Below, one piece after another: positions 1-7,534 of a stretch of 64,000 bases of DNA (the stretch's first letter is position 1; each line of letters starts with the position of its first letter). Source of the stretch: Lysobacter sp. yr284 (GTDB lineage Bacteria > Pseudomonadota > Gammaproteobacteria > Xanthomonadales > Xanthomonadaceae); assembly GCF_900107375.1 (NCBI RefSeq), contig NZ_FNPT01000003.1:248001-312000 (forward strand), written 5' to 3'. The notes below the pieces were generated by a model. The model searched no databases and was not told the origin of the DNA. It saw nothing but the letters and a program-made list of their open reading frames with translations. Made by a program: the position numbers and the translations under genes.

Positions 1-926
1 CAGCCGGCGCCCCAGGCGCTGTCGCTGCCGTCGTTCAACTTCTCCGGCGTCCACATGCGTTGCACGGCGTCCTTGGGGATCAGGCGGCCGTTCGACACGG
101 CGATGAGCCAGTGCGACAGCTCTTCGGCCGTGGTCTGGATGCCGCCGCCGGCCCACAGGCTGTAGGGCATGTCGTAGATCCAGCGCGACAGGCGGTCGCT
201 GTCGTTCTTGGCCAGGGTGCCGCGCGGGGTGTGGCTGTAGATGGTCGCGGCGTTGGGCACGAGGTCGTAGCTGTCGCCGAAGGTGGTCAGCGGCATGCCC
301 ACCACGGCGAACTGGCGCTGCGCGAGGTATTGCTCGTAGGGCATGCCGGTCTGTTTGACGATGATCTGCGCCAGCAGGCCGTAGTTGGTCTGGTTGTAGG
401 CGAAGCGCTCGCCGATGGGGGCGTCCAGGGGCAGGGCCTTGACGGCGTTCCATGCGGCGGCTTCGTTGCCGCCGCCGATCAGCCCGCGTTGGTCGACGAT
501 GTCGGGCAGGCCGGAGGTGTGGCCGAGCAGTTGGCGCACGCGGATCGGCCGCCAGGCGGCGGGCAGGTCGTCGAGGTAGCGCGAGGCCGGGGCGTCGGGG
601 TCCACGTGCCCGGCCTGCGCGAGTTGCATCAGGGCGACGCCGGTGAAGGATTTGGTCGCGGAGTTGATCGGGAACAGGGTCTTGGGCGTCGCCGGCACTT
701 TGTTTTCGACGTTGGCGTAGCCGTAGCTCTCCGACAAAACGACCCGGCCATCCTTGACGACGGCGAGTTGCAGGCCCGGGATGCGCTGTTGCGCCATGGT
801 TTGCTGCACGTACTTGCGGGCCTGTCGGTTGGCGTCTTGCAGCGTGGTGGCCGCAAGGGCCAGACACGGGAACGACAGTAGTGCCGCGGCGACGATCGCG
901 GCGGCGTGGGGCTTCTTAAGCAGCAT
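1..926 (-). CDS. Serine beta-lactamase-family hydrolase (partial, C-terminus outside window)
   Basis: Exported serine hydrolase of the beta-lactamase/esterase (PF00144) family. The ATG at 926 gives a basic N-terminus and a hydrophobic stretch ending in ALA at about residue 26, a convincing signal peptide. The SxxK catalytic motif reads SATK at residues 89-92, HTSGLPD lies at 136-142 and the second motif is a Tyr at 177. The usual Y-S-N is Y-N-Q here, which fits an esterase or peptidase better than a true beta-lactamase. About 308 residues are visible and the C-terminal part lies beyond base 1. The gene is divergent from the FAD dehydrogenase. The substrate cannot be predicted. Confidence 0.85.
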   Translation of the reverse strand, partial: MLLKKPHAAAIVAAALLSFPCLALAATTLQDANRQARKYVQQTMAQQRIPGLQLAVVKDGRVVLSESYGYANVENKVPATPKTLFPINSATKSFTGVALMQLAQAGHVDPDAPASRYLDDLPAAWRPIRVRQLLGHTSGLPDIVDQRGLIGGGNEAAAWNAVKALPLDAPIGERFAYNQTNYGLLAQIIVKQTGMPYEQYLAQRQFAVVGMPLTTFGDSYDLVPNAATIYSHTPRGTLAKNDSDRLSRWIYDMPYSLWAGGGIQTTAEELSHWLIAVSNGRLIPKDAVQRMWTPEKLNDGSDSAWGAG

Positions 927-1080
927 GCAGTTCCCTGTGGCGTATCCGCCGATGAGGTGATGTCCGACCCTGGCCGGGCGATGCCCGCAGCCAGCCCGGT
1001 GGGTGGATGTGCCGGGCGGGGCGAGGGTTTAAACCGCCCGTTGGCCCGGCGGGGAGGTTCGGTCCGCGGCCCCGAACTCT

Positions 1081-1086
1081 TACAAT
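1081..1086 (+). promoter_or_regulatory. Candidate -10 box (TACAAT)
   Basis: TACAAT matches the sigma-70 -10 consensus at 5 of 6 positions in an otherwise GC-rich divergent gap, about 100 bases before the FAD dehydrogenase start. The matching -35 region, around 1058-1063, is weak, so this is only a candidate. Confidence 0.3.
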
Positions 1087-1183
1087 GCCCCGGTCCCCCC
1101 GCAAACCGGCCGCGTTCCTGCGCCGGCCGCGTGTTCCCCCGTTCCCCAGACACGGCGCCCGACCGCGCCATCGGATGTATCGC

Positions 1184-2857
1184 ATGCTTCGACTGACCGA
1201 CCTCAAATTGCCGTTGGACCACCCCGAGGCGGCGCTGCGCGAGGCGATCGTGGCGCGGCTGGGCATCGCCGCCGATGAATTGACTGGTTACACCATCGCC
1301 AAGCGCAGCTACGACGCGCGCCGGCGCGGCGCGATCGTGCTGATCTATTCGGTCGATGTGGATACCCCGCGCGAGGCCGACATCCTGCGGCGCCTGCAGC
1401 TGGACGCCGAGGCCGCGGAGTTCGCGAAGGCCGGCGACGGTGGCAAGGTGATGCGCACGCCGGACACGAGTTACAAATTCGTAGCGCGCGCGCCGAGCGA
1501 GTTGCCGCTGCGTCCGCTCGTCATCGGCATGGGGCCGTGCGGCCTGTTCGCGGGCCTGGTGCTCGCGCAGATGGGCTTTAAGCCGATCATCCTGGAGCGC
1601 GGCAAGGCCGTGCGCGAGCGGACCAAGGACACCTGGGGGCTGTGGCGCAAGAAGACGCTGAACCCGGAATCGAACGTGCAGTTCGGCGAGGGCGGGGCGG
1701 GCACGTTCTCCGACGGCAAGCTGTGGAGCCAGATCAGCGACCCGAAGCACTACGGGCGCAAGGTGATCGACGAGTTCGTCCGCGCCGGCGCGCCGGAGGA
1801 GATCGCTTACGTCAGCAAGCCGCACATCGGCACCTTCCGGCTGGTGTCGATGGTTGAGGAGATGCGCGCCACCATCGAGTCGCTGGGCGGCGAAATCCGC
1901 TTCAGCCACCGCGTCGACGATCTGCTGGTCGAAACCGACGGCGACGGCGTGCGGCATGTGCGCGGGGTGACGCTGGACAGCGGCGAGCAGCTGCGCGCCG
2001 ATCACGTGGTCCTGGCGCTGGGCCACAGCGCGCGCGACACGTTCGCGATGCTGCATGCGCGCGGCGTGTTCGTCGAAGCCAAGCCGTTCTCGATCGGCTT
2101 CCGCATCGAGCATCCGCAGTCGCTGATCGACACCGCGCGGTTCGGCACGCAGGCCGGACATGCGCTGCTCGGCGCGGCCGATTACAAGCTGGTCCACCAC
2201 TGCCGCAACGGCCGTTCGGTGTACAGCTTCTGCATGTGCCCGGGCGGCACCGTGGTCGCCGCGGCCAGCGAGCCGGGGCGGGTGGTCACCAACGGCATGA
2301 GCCAGTATTCGCGCAACGAGCGCAACGCCAATGCAGCGATCGTCTGCGGCATCACGCCGGAGGATTTCGCGCCCTACGGCGAGGGCCCGCTCGCCGGCAT
2401 CGAGCTGCAACGGTACTGGGAAGCGCGCGCGTTCGAGCTCGGCGGCGGCGAGTACGAGGCGCCGGGGCAGTTGGTCGGCGATTTCCTCAAGGGCCAGGCG
2501 TCGAGCGGATTCGGCACGGTGCAGCCCTCCTACAAGCCCGGTGTGCGCCTGGGCGACCTGGCCCCGTCGCTGCCCGAGTACGCGATCGCCGCGATCCGCG
2601 AAGCGCTGCCGGCGTTCGACAAGCAGATCCGCGGCTTCGCGATGCGCGACGCGGTGCTGACCGGGGTCGAGACCCGCACCTCCTCGCCGGTGCGCATCAC
2701 CCGCGGCGAGGACGGCCATAGCCTCAACACCCGCGGCCTGTTTCCGGCGGGCGAGGGCGCGGGTTACGCGGGCGGCATTTTGTCGGCTGGTGTGGATGGG
2801 ATTCGTACGGCCGAGGCCGTTGCGTTGGATATGGTCTCGCGCATCGCGGGCGCCTGA
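1184..2857 (+). CDS. FAD-dependent dehydrogenase (NAD(P)/FAD oxidoreductase, COG2509 type)
   Basis: Cytosolic flavoprotein of about 557 aa in a conserved bacterial family of FAD-dependent dehydrogenases with unknown physiological substrate. An N-terminal domain of about 110 residues precedes the dinucleotide-binding loop GMGPCG (residues 115-120) and its acidic strand end (ILERG). A family-typical GGAGTFSDGKL stretch lies near residue 170 and a second FAD-contact segment (FPAGEGAGYAGG) near the C-terminus. I start at ATG 1184 (MLRLTDLKLPL) because family members begin this way. An in-frame ATG at 1175 is almost as good, and neither has a clear ribosome-binding site. The gene is monocistronic by spacing. 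Confidence 0.85.
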   Translation: MLRLTDLKLPLDHPEAALREAIVARLGIAADELTGYTIAKRSYDARRRGAIVLIYSVDVDTPREADILRRLQLDAEAAEFAKAGDGGKVMRTPDTSYKFVARAPSELPLRPLVIGMGPCGLFAGLVLAQMGFKPIILERGKAVRERTKDTWGLWRKKTLNPESNVQFGEGGAGTFSDGKLWSQISDPKHYGRKVIDEFVRAGAPEEIAYVSKPHIGTFRLVSMVEEMRATIESLGGEIRFSHRVDDLLVETDGDGVRHVRGVTLDSGEQLRADHVVLALGHSARDTFAMLHARGVFVEAKPFSIGFRIEHPQSLIDTARFGTQAGHALLGAADYKLVHHCRNGRSVYSFCMCPGGTVVAAASEPGRVVTNGMSQYSRNERNANAAIVCGITPEDFAPYGEGPLAGIELQRYWEARAFELGGGEYEAPGQLVGDFLKGQASSGFGTVQPSYKPGVRLGDLAPSLPEYAIAAIREALPAFDKQIRGFAMRDAVLTGVETRTSSPVRITRGEDGHSLNTRGLFPAGEGAGYAGGILSAGVDGIRTAEAVALDMVSRIAGA

Positions 2858-3077
2858 GCGTCGAGGCGAGCGGCCGCGCGGTTTGCGCGGCCGACCGGGC
2901 CGGTCACTGCTCGATAGGGGGCGGGGCGGCTTAAGGGCGCCGAACGGCCGCATCCCCGGGGCCGAACGAATTGTCGCGGCGCGGCACGCTGCGCCGGCCC
3001 CGCCTTTCTGGTTACTCTTCTCATCGCAGGGGATCAGAGCGCCTGCGGAATGGAATTCCAATCGAACAGGGGGAAAC

Positions 3078-3605
3078 ATGGACTTCGGCGTCATTGGCCC
3101 GATCAAGCTCAGCCGGCACGGCAAGAAGCGGTTGATTACCGCGGATTCGATAAAAGAGCTGATCGAGGAGCTGGAAAGCAAGGAAGAGGGGTTGTCGGAG
3201 GCTTGCGGTTGCTACGTGTTCGCCAAGCAGACCGGCAAGGGGCTGATGCCGTGGTATGTGGGGCAGGCGTGCAAGCGGCCGTTGGCGGCAGAGGCGCTGA
3301 ATCCCTCCAATCGCGAGAAATACAACACGGTGCTGGATGCGAAGGGCAGTCCCGTCCTGTTCTTCCTCCCGCTGCGCACTCCGTCCGGAAAGCTCCGCAA
3401 GCGGCCGAAAGGTGTGGGCCGCATCCATGCGCTGGACTTTCTGGAACGGTGGCTGATCGCCGCGGCGCTTGAGCGCAACCAAAAGCTCAAGAACAGCAAG
3501 GAGACGGCGTTCCTGCGCACGATCCATGTCACCGGCATCCTCAACGCCCGCAAGGGTGGCTCGACGAAGGCCTCGCGCGACCTGAGCCGCACGCTCTGGC
3601 CTTAG
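3078..3605 (+). CDS. Small GIY-YIG-like protein
   Basis: A 175-aa protein with a very good ribosome-binding site (AGGGGG at 3067-3072) before ATG 3078, which decides the start over longer in-frame options. Residues near 50-65 read GCYVF, then WYVGQA, the spacing expected for the GIY and YVG strands of a GIY-YIG endonuclease fold. The C-terminal half is basic (RKRPKGVGR, KKSK-like patches), which would suit nucleic-acid contact. I cannot assign the later catalytic Arg and Glu with confidence. It stands alone between intergenic gaps with no restriction or homing partners. The fold assignment is inference from motif spacing and the function is unknown. Confidence 0.65.
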   Translation: MDFGVIGPIKLSRHGKKRLITADSIKELIEELESKEEGLSEACGCYVFAKQTGKGLMPWYVGQACKRPLAAEALNPSNREKYNTVLDAKGSPVLFFLPLRTPSGKLRKRPKGVGRIHALDFLERWLIAAALERNQKLKNSKETAFLRTIHVTGILNARKGGSTKASRDLSRTLWP

Positions 3606-3663
3606 GCCCGAGCGGAGCTTCCGCAGGAACCGGAAAGAGCAGCGTTCGCACGCCCGTCGAGCC

Positions 3664-4302
3664 TTACTCGACGGTCGGAATGACCGCCGCGGCGAACGGC
3701 CCGAGCACGGTCCAGCCCAGGCGCGCGTACAGGCTGCGGCCCTCATCCGTCGCGACCAACAGTTGCGGGGTCGCGGCGGACTGTTTCGCAGCGCTCAGGG
3801 CGGCCATCACCGAAAGGCCCAGGCCCTTGCGCCGGTGGTCGGCGGCGGTTTCGATCCGGTCGTAGACGAAGGCGTCTGCGGTCTGCGCGGCGTTTCCGCT
3901 CGCGGCCAGTTCGCCGGTCGGGGCGAGGATGCAGGCTCGAACGACGGCACCGGCTCGATGCAGTTCCAGCGTGTAGCCCGGCGGCAACGGCCGGGGGCCG
4001 GTCGCGGCCGCGGTCGCGATCATGAAGTAGTTCGCCGGCTGGATTTCCCAGCGCGGCGGCAGTGCGCTGCGCAGTTCTTCCGCGGTGCCGGCCAGTTTCA
4101 GGTAATGCAGCGGCGCCGTAATTTCCTCAGCGATTTCGCGCAGCCCGTCGCAGGGTCGGGCGAACAACCAGCGCTTGGTTTCCTTGTCCGAATGCGTGTC
4201 CACGCGCCAGCCGCCGCGGTCGGGGACGGGCGCGGGGGCGTTGCGGGCGATGCAGTGCGCGGTCTGCCAGGCGAGAACGAGCGCGGGGTCGATAGAGGGC
4301 AT
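3664..4302 (-). CDS. GNAT-family N-acetyltransferase
   Basis: A 212-aa protein whose C-terminal half carries the GNAT fold. The acetyl-CoA pyrophosphate loop (R/Q-x-x-G-x-G/A) reads RRKGLG at residues 157-162, preceded by a beta-strand (FVYDRIET). It is followed by a late segment ending in SLYARLGW, typical of GNAT beta-6/beta-7. The N-terminal half of about 100 residues is not recognisable and may define the substrate. It converges with the GIY-YIG-like gene and is followed upstream by a gap of about 220 bases. Substrate unknown. Confidence 0.8.
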   Translation of the reverse strand: MPSIDPALVLAWQTAHCIARNAPAPVPDRGGWRVDTHSDKETKRWLFARPCDGLREIAEEITAPLHYLKLAGTAEELRSALPPRWEIQPANYFMIATAAATGPRPLPPGYTLELHRAGAVVRACILAPTGELAASGNAAQTADAFVYDRIETAADHRRKGLGLSVMAALSAAKQSAATPQLLVATDEGRSLYARLGWTVLGPFAAAVIPTVE

Positions 4303-4521
4303 GGCGTGGCGGTCTTAAGGCTTGCGCTCGGGCAAGCCGCGGTGGCGAGGGGGCGAGTGCGCTGCGGTATCGGTTCGGCCGCGCGGTGGCGCGCACTAGA
4401 GCATGCGGGTGTCTCAATGGTTGGGACGGCCGGCGGCTTCGGGCCAGGCGTGGGGCATAGCGACAAGGCGTCGCGCAAGCCAGCCGCTGAAGGCGTCGAA
4501 ACAGATCGCTGGGCGCGACGC

Positions 4522-4980
4522 TCAGCGCGCCGGCGCCGCCCGGCATGCGGCGCGGACCTTGTCGGCCCAGGCCTGGTCTGCGGGGTCCACCAACACCACG
4601 CGAAACCCATGCGCCTCGCCCTCCATCGCCACGCCGGCCGCATCGTCCACCAGCACATCGATGCCGAACGCGGGCGGAAACTTGGACGGCGCGACAGCGC
4701 GGCCGCGCAGCGCTTGCGCATGGGCGTCGCCGTTGACCACGCCGGCCAGGCGGATGCCGGCGCAGCGCAGCCACAGGCGCAGGTAGGCCGGCGAGCGCAG
4801 CGAGGAGGTGTAGACCCAGACTTCGTGGCCTTGCGCCTGCAGTTCGCGCATCAGCGCGGCCGCGCCTTCGCGCAGCGGTTCGCGCCACAGCAGGCGCAGC
4901 GGGAACGGCAGCGGCGCGGCGGGAAACTGGCCGGCGCCGAGCGGGGTCAGGGTGCCGTCGATGTCGAAGGCGATCCGCAT
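4522..4980 (-). CDS. HAD-superfamily-like phosphatase
   Basis: A 152-aa cytosolic protein opening with MRIAFDIDGTLTPLG, the DxDGT/V motif I of haloacid-dehalogenase phosphohydrolases (nucleophile Asp6, acid/base Asp8). Motif II is the VYTSS segment near residue 57, and a late Asp pair (LVDDAAG, near residue 112) fits motif IV. There is only a short insert between motifs, so this is a minimal HAD without a large cap. It lies 9 bases after the stop of the gene starting at 5397 (same strand), so the two are probably co-transcribed. The phosphate ester substrate cannot be told. Confidence 0.8.
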   Translation of the reverse strand: MRIAFDIDGTLTPLGAGQFPAAPLPFPLRLLWREPLREGAAALMRELQAQGHEVWVYTSSLRSPAYLRLWLRCAGIRLAGVVNGDAHAQALRGRAVAPSKFPPAFGIDVLVDDAAGVAMEGEAHGFRVVLVDPADQAWADKVRAACRAAPAR

Positions 4981-4989
4981 GCGGGCGGG

Positions 4990-5397
4990 CTAGCTGAGGC
5001 TGCGCGCCTCAGGCCGGTAATCGCTGGCCGCTTGGGCGATGTCGTGGGCCTTCTTGATCATCGCATCGTCCAGCCGCGACCACGTACCACGCTGCACGGA
5101 TTCCTCGGCAGGGGAAATCTCCACGTCGTATTCCCGACGGAACAACGAGAAGCTGAGACCGCCCGTCACGTCCGAGGAACTGATCTCCACCTTGGAGTGG
5201 GCGGTTGGCGCGAAGGGGTCGGCATGAGTGATCAGCACCATGTGCCTGATGATCGTGTCGTCGGACTGCGAGATCGGCGCTTCGTAGTAGTAGCACGCGC
5301 GCCGGGTCAGTCCGGCCACGTGCTCGCGCAGCCACAGGCGCGGATCGGAGGCGTGGAACGCTGAGAGAATGTCTTTGTCCGTAATGATTGTGGCCAT
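4990..5397 (-). CDS. Hypothetical protein
   Basis: A 135-aa soluble protein, acidic and of ordinary composition, without signal peptide, membrane segment or a motif I recognise. Beta-rich stretches alternate with polar loops in the centre (residues 50-95). It sits 46 bases downstream of wspR and 9 bases upstream of the HAD-like gene, all on the minus strand, so it could be the distal part of the wsp transcript. No function is inferred. Confidence 0.65.
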   Translation of the reverse strand: MATIITDKDILSAFHASDPRLWLREHVAGLTRRACYYYEAPISQSDDTIIRHMVLITHADPFAPTAHSKVEISSSDVTGGLSFSLFRREYDVEISPAEESVQRGTWSRLDDAMIKKAHDIAQAASDYRPEARSLS

Positions 5398-5443
5398 CTG
5401 CGTTTCCTGGGTGTCTGTGGGGTCGGCCGGACGGGCCTGCGTT

Positions 5444-6478
5444 TCATTCTTCGCCGCGCAGATACGCCCGATACACCGCGCGATCCTTGCCGCCGCGCTT
5501 GGCCTCGTACAGCGCCATGTCGGCGGCGCGCAGCAGCGAGGCGTGGCTGTCGCCGAGCGCGGGCGAGGCGGTGGCGGCGCCGACGCTGATGGTCACGGTT
5601 TCCTGCGGCGCGGCGCGGTGCGGCAGGGCGAGTTCGCGCACGCCGTCGCAAATGCGTTCGGCGATGCGCAGCGCGCCTTCGGCCGAGGTCGCCGGCAGCA
5701 CCACGGTGAACTCTTCGCCGCCGTAGCGCGCGGTCAGGTCGGCCGGGCGCAGCGCGTGCTGGCGCATCACCGTGGCCACGTCCTTGAGCACTTCGTCGCC
5801 GGCGAGGTGGCCGTAGTAGTCGTTGTAGCGCTTGAAGTTGTCGACATCGAGCATCAGCACCGAGAAGTCGTCGCCCTGGCGCACCGCGCGCCGCCATTCG
5901 TTCTCCAGGTAGGAGTCGAGGTAGCGGCGGTTGTTGAGCCCGGTCAGGCCGTCGACGTCGCTGAGCCGGCGCAGGGTCTCGTTGAGTTCGAGCAGGCGCT
6001 TTTGGTGCTCGCTGAGCACGCGATAGGCCTCGTCGCGCTGGATCTGGTTGAGGTAGGCGCGGGCGTGGTGGCGCACCCGCGCGATCAGTTCGATCGAGTC
6101 GGGCAGCTTGACCAGATAATCGGTGGCGCCGGTGGAGAAGGCCTGGCTCTTGACCAGTGCGTCCTCTTTGCTCGACAGCACGATCACCGGCACGTTCTTG
6201 AGCTTGGGGTGGATGCGGTAGTGGTGCAGCAAGGTCATGCCGTCGACGCCGGGCATGACCAGGTCCTGCATGATCACGTTCGGCTGCAGCGCTTCGGCGG
6301 CGGCGACCGCATCCAGGGCCTGGGCGCAGTAGTGGAACTCGATGTCGCTCTCGCTGGCCAGGGCGCGGCGCACGGCCTCGCCGATGATCGGCTGGTCGTC
6401 GACCAGCAGCACCACCAATCGGTGTTGGCGCAGGTGCGCGGGCAGGTCGCTGGGAGTGGGGAAGGTGGGTTCGCTCAT
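5444..6478 (-). CDS. wspR: WspR: response regulator diguanylate cyclase
   Basis: A 344-aa protein with an N-terminal receiver domain (residues 20-140, phospho-acceptor Asp72 in MQDLVMPGVDG) and a C-terminal GGDEF domain (about 175-335). The active-site signature is GGEEF at 253-257. An RxxD inhibitory site (RPAD, 244-247) sits five residues before it, so product feedback inhibition is expected. It makes c-di-GMP from two GTP when phosphorylated by WspE. The ATG start at 6478 overlaps the wspF stop by 4 bases. Position, architecture and length match Pseudomonas WspR. It is the output of the surface-sensing operon. Confidence 0.93.
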   Translation of the reverse strand: MSEPTFPTPSDLPAHLRQHRLVVLLVDDQPIIGEAVRRALASESDIEFHYCAQALDAVAAAEALQPNVIMQDLVMPGVDGMTLLHHYRIHPKLKNVPVIVLSSKEDALVKSQAFSTGATDYLVKLPDSIELIARVRHHARAYLNQIQRDEAYRVLSEHQKRLLELNETLRRLSDVDGLTGLNNRRYLDSYLENEWRRAVRQGDDFSVLMLDVDNFKRYNDYYGHLAGDEVLKDVATVMRQHALRPADLTARYGGEEFTVVLPATSAEGALRIAERICDGVRELALPHRAAPQETVTISVGAATASPALGDSHASLLRAADMALYEAKRGGKDRAVYRAYLRGEE

Positions 6479-7491
6479 GGGGAAGCGCTCTGGGTCCGGG
6501 CGAATAGGTCGCGCACGCGCGCGGCGATGCGGTCCAGCGGCAGGATCTCGACCGCGGCATCGAGTTCGGCGGCGGCCTTGGGCATGCCGTAGACCGCGCT
6601 GGTGGCGCGGTCCTGGGCGATGGTGTGGTGGCCTTGGTCGCGCAGCAGGCGCAGGCCGGCGGCGCCGTCGCGGCCCATGCCGGTCAGCAGCACGCCGACG
6701 ATGGGGCCGCGCCAGTGGTCGGCGACGCTCTTGTAGAACACGTCGACCGAGGGGCGGTAGGGAAGTTGCGCGGGTTCGCGCACGTACTCCAGGCGCGCGT
6801 CGGCGCGCAGCGACAGATGGTCGTTGGTCGCCGCCAGCAGCACCCGGCCGGGCTGCAGGGTGTCGCCGGTCTGGGCGATGCGCACCGGCAGGCGCGAATA
6901 GCGGCCGAGCCAGTCGGCCATGCCGGGGGCGAATTTTTCGTCGATGTGCTGGATCACCGCGACCGCGCCGGCGAAGTCCGCCGGCAGGCCTTCCAGCAAC
7001 CGCGCGACCGCCGACGGGCCGCCGGCGGAGGCGCCGATCGCCAGCAGCTTGTGCGCGGAACCCGACGCCGGCGCGTGCGCCGGCAGCGGCCGTTGCGGCG
7101 CCGCGGTCAGGCGGCCGATCAGGTCGATCTTGGCCAGCAGCTTGTCGGCGCCGCCGTTCTCCTCGCCGCCGAGCGAGGGCATGTCGGTGGCGTCGAGCGC
7201 GCCGTGGCCCATCGCTTCGAACACCATCGCCGCGTTGGCGCCGACGCTGACGGTCACCACCAGGATCGGGCACGGGCTGGCGGCCATGATCCGGCGGGTG
7301 GCTTCCACGCCGTTCATGCCGGGCATGACCAGGTCCATCAGCACCAGGTCGGGGGTGTCGCGCGCGCAGTGCGCGACCGCGTCCTCGCCGCTGGCGGCGG
7401 CCCAGGCCACGCGGAAATCCGGGCGCCGCGCGAGCACGCGCCGCAGCGCCTCGGTGGCGATGCCCAGGTCGTTGACGATGCCGATCCTCAC
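6475..7491 (-). CDS. wspF: WspF: CheB-type methylesterase
   Basis: A CheB-family protein of 338 aa. An N-terminal receiver domain (Asp in VLMDLVMPG) is joined to a C-terminal methylesterase with the Ser (GASAGG), His (VIQHIDEK) and Asp (LTGMGRDG) triad. It removes methyl groups from the WspA receptor and resets the system; in Pseudomonas its loss locks WspR on and gives wrinkly colonies. I choose GTG 7491 (VRIGIVND) because AAGGA lies 7 bases upstream and family members start at this point. A GTG at 7515 would add eight residues. It ends in a 4-base overlap with wspR. Confidence 0.92.
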   Translation of the reverse strand: MRIGIVNDLGIATEALRRVLARRPDFRVAWAAASGEDAVAHCARDTPDLVLMDLVMPGMNGVEATRRIMAASPCPILVVTVSVGANAAMVFEAMGHGALDATDMPSLGGEENGGADKLLAKIDLIGRLTAAPQRPLPAHAPASGSAHKLLAIGASAGGPSAVARLLEGLPADFAGAVAVIQHIDEKFAPGMADWLGRYSRLPVRIAQTGDTLQPGRVLLAATNDHLSLRADARLEYVREPAQLPYRPSVDVFYKSVADHWRGPIVGVLLTGMGRDGAAGLRLLRDQGHHTIAQDRATSAVYGMPKAAAELDAAVEILPLDRIAARVRDLFARTQSASP

Positions 7492-7534
7492 TGCGCGGTC
7501 CTTGGGGCGGCGCACGGCCGCGGTAGTGCGTGGT

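Noticed and set aside
629-3181. A minus-strand frame of 850 codons across the FAD dehydrogenase
   Set aside because: It covers two real genes in the wrong frame, has repetitive low-complexity composition and no recognisable domain.
3664-4302. GNAT gene as an antibiotic acetyltransferase
   Set aside because: Only the general acetyl-CoA loop is recognisable; nothing points to an antibiotic substrate.
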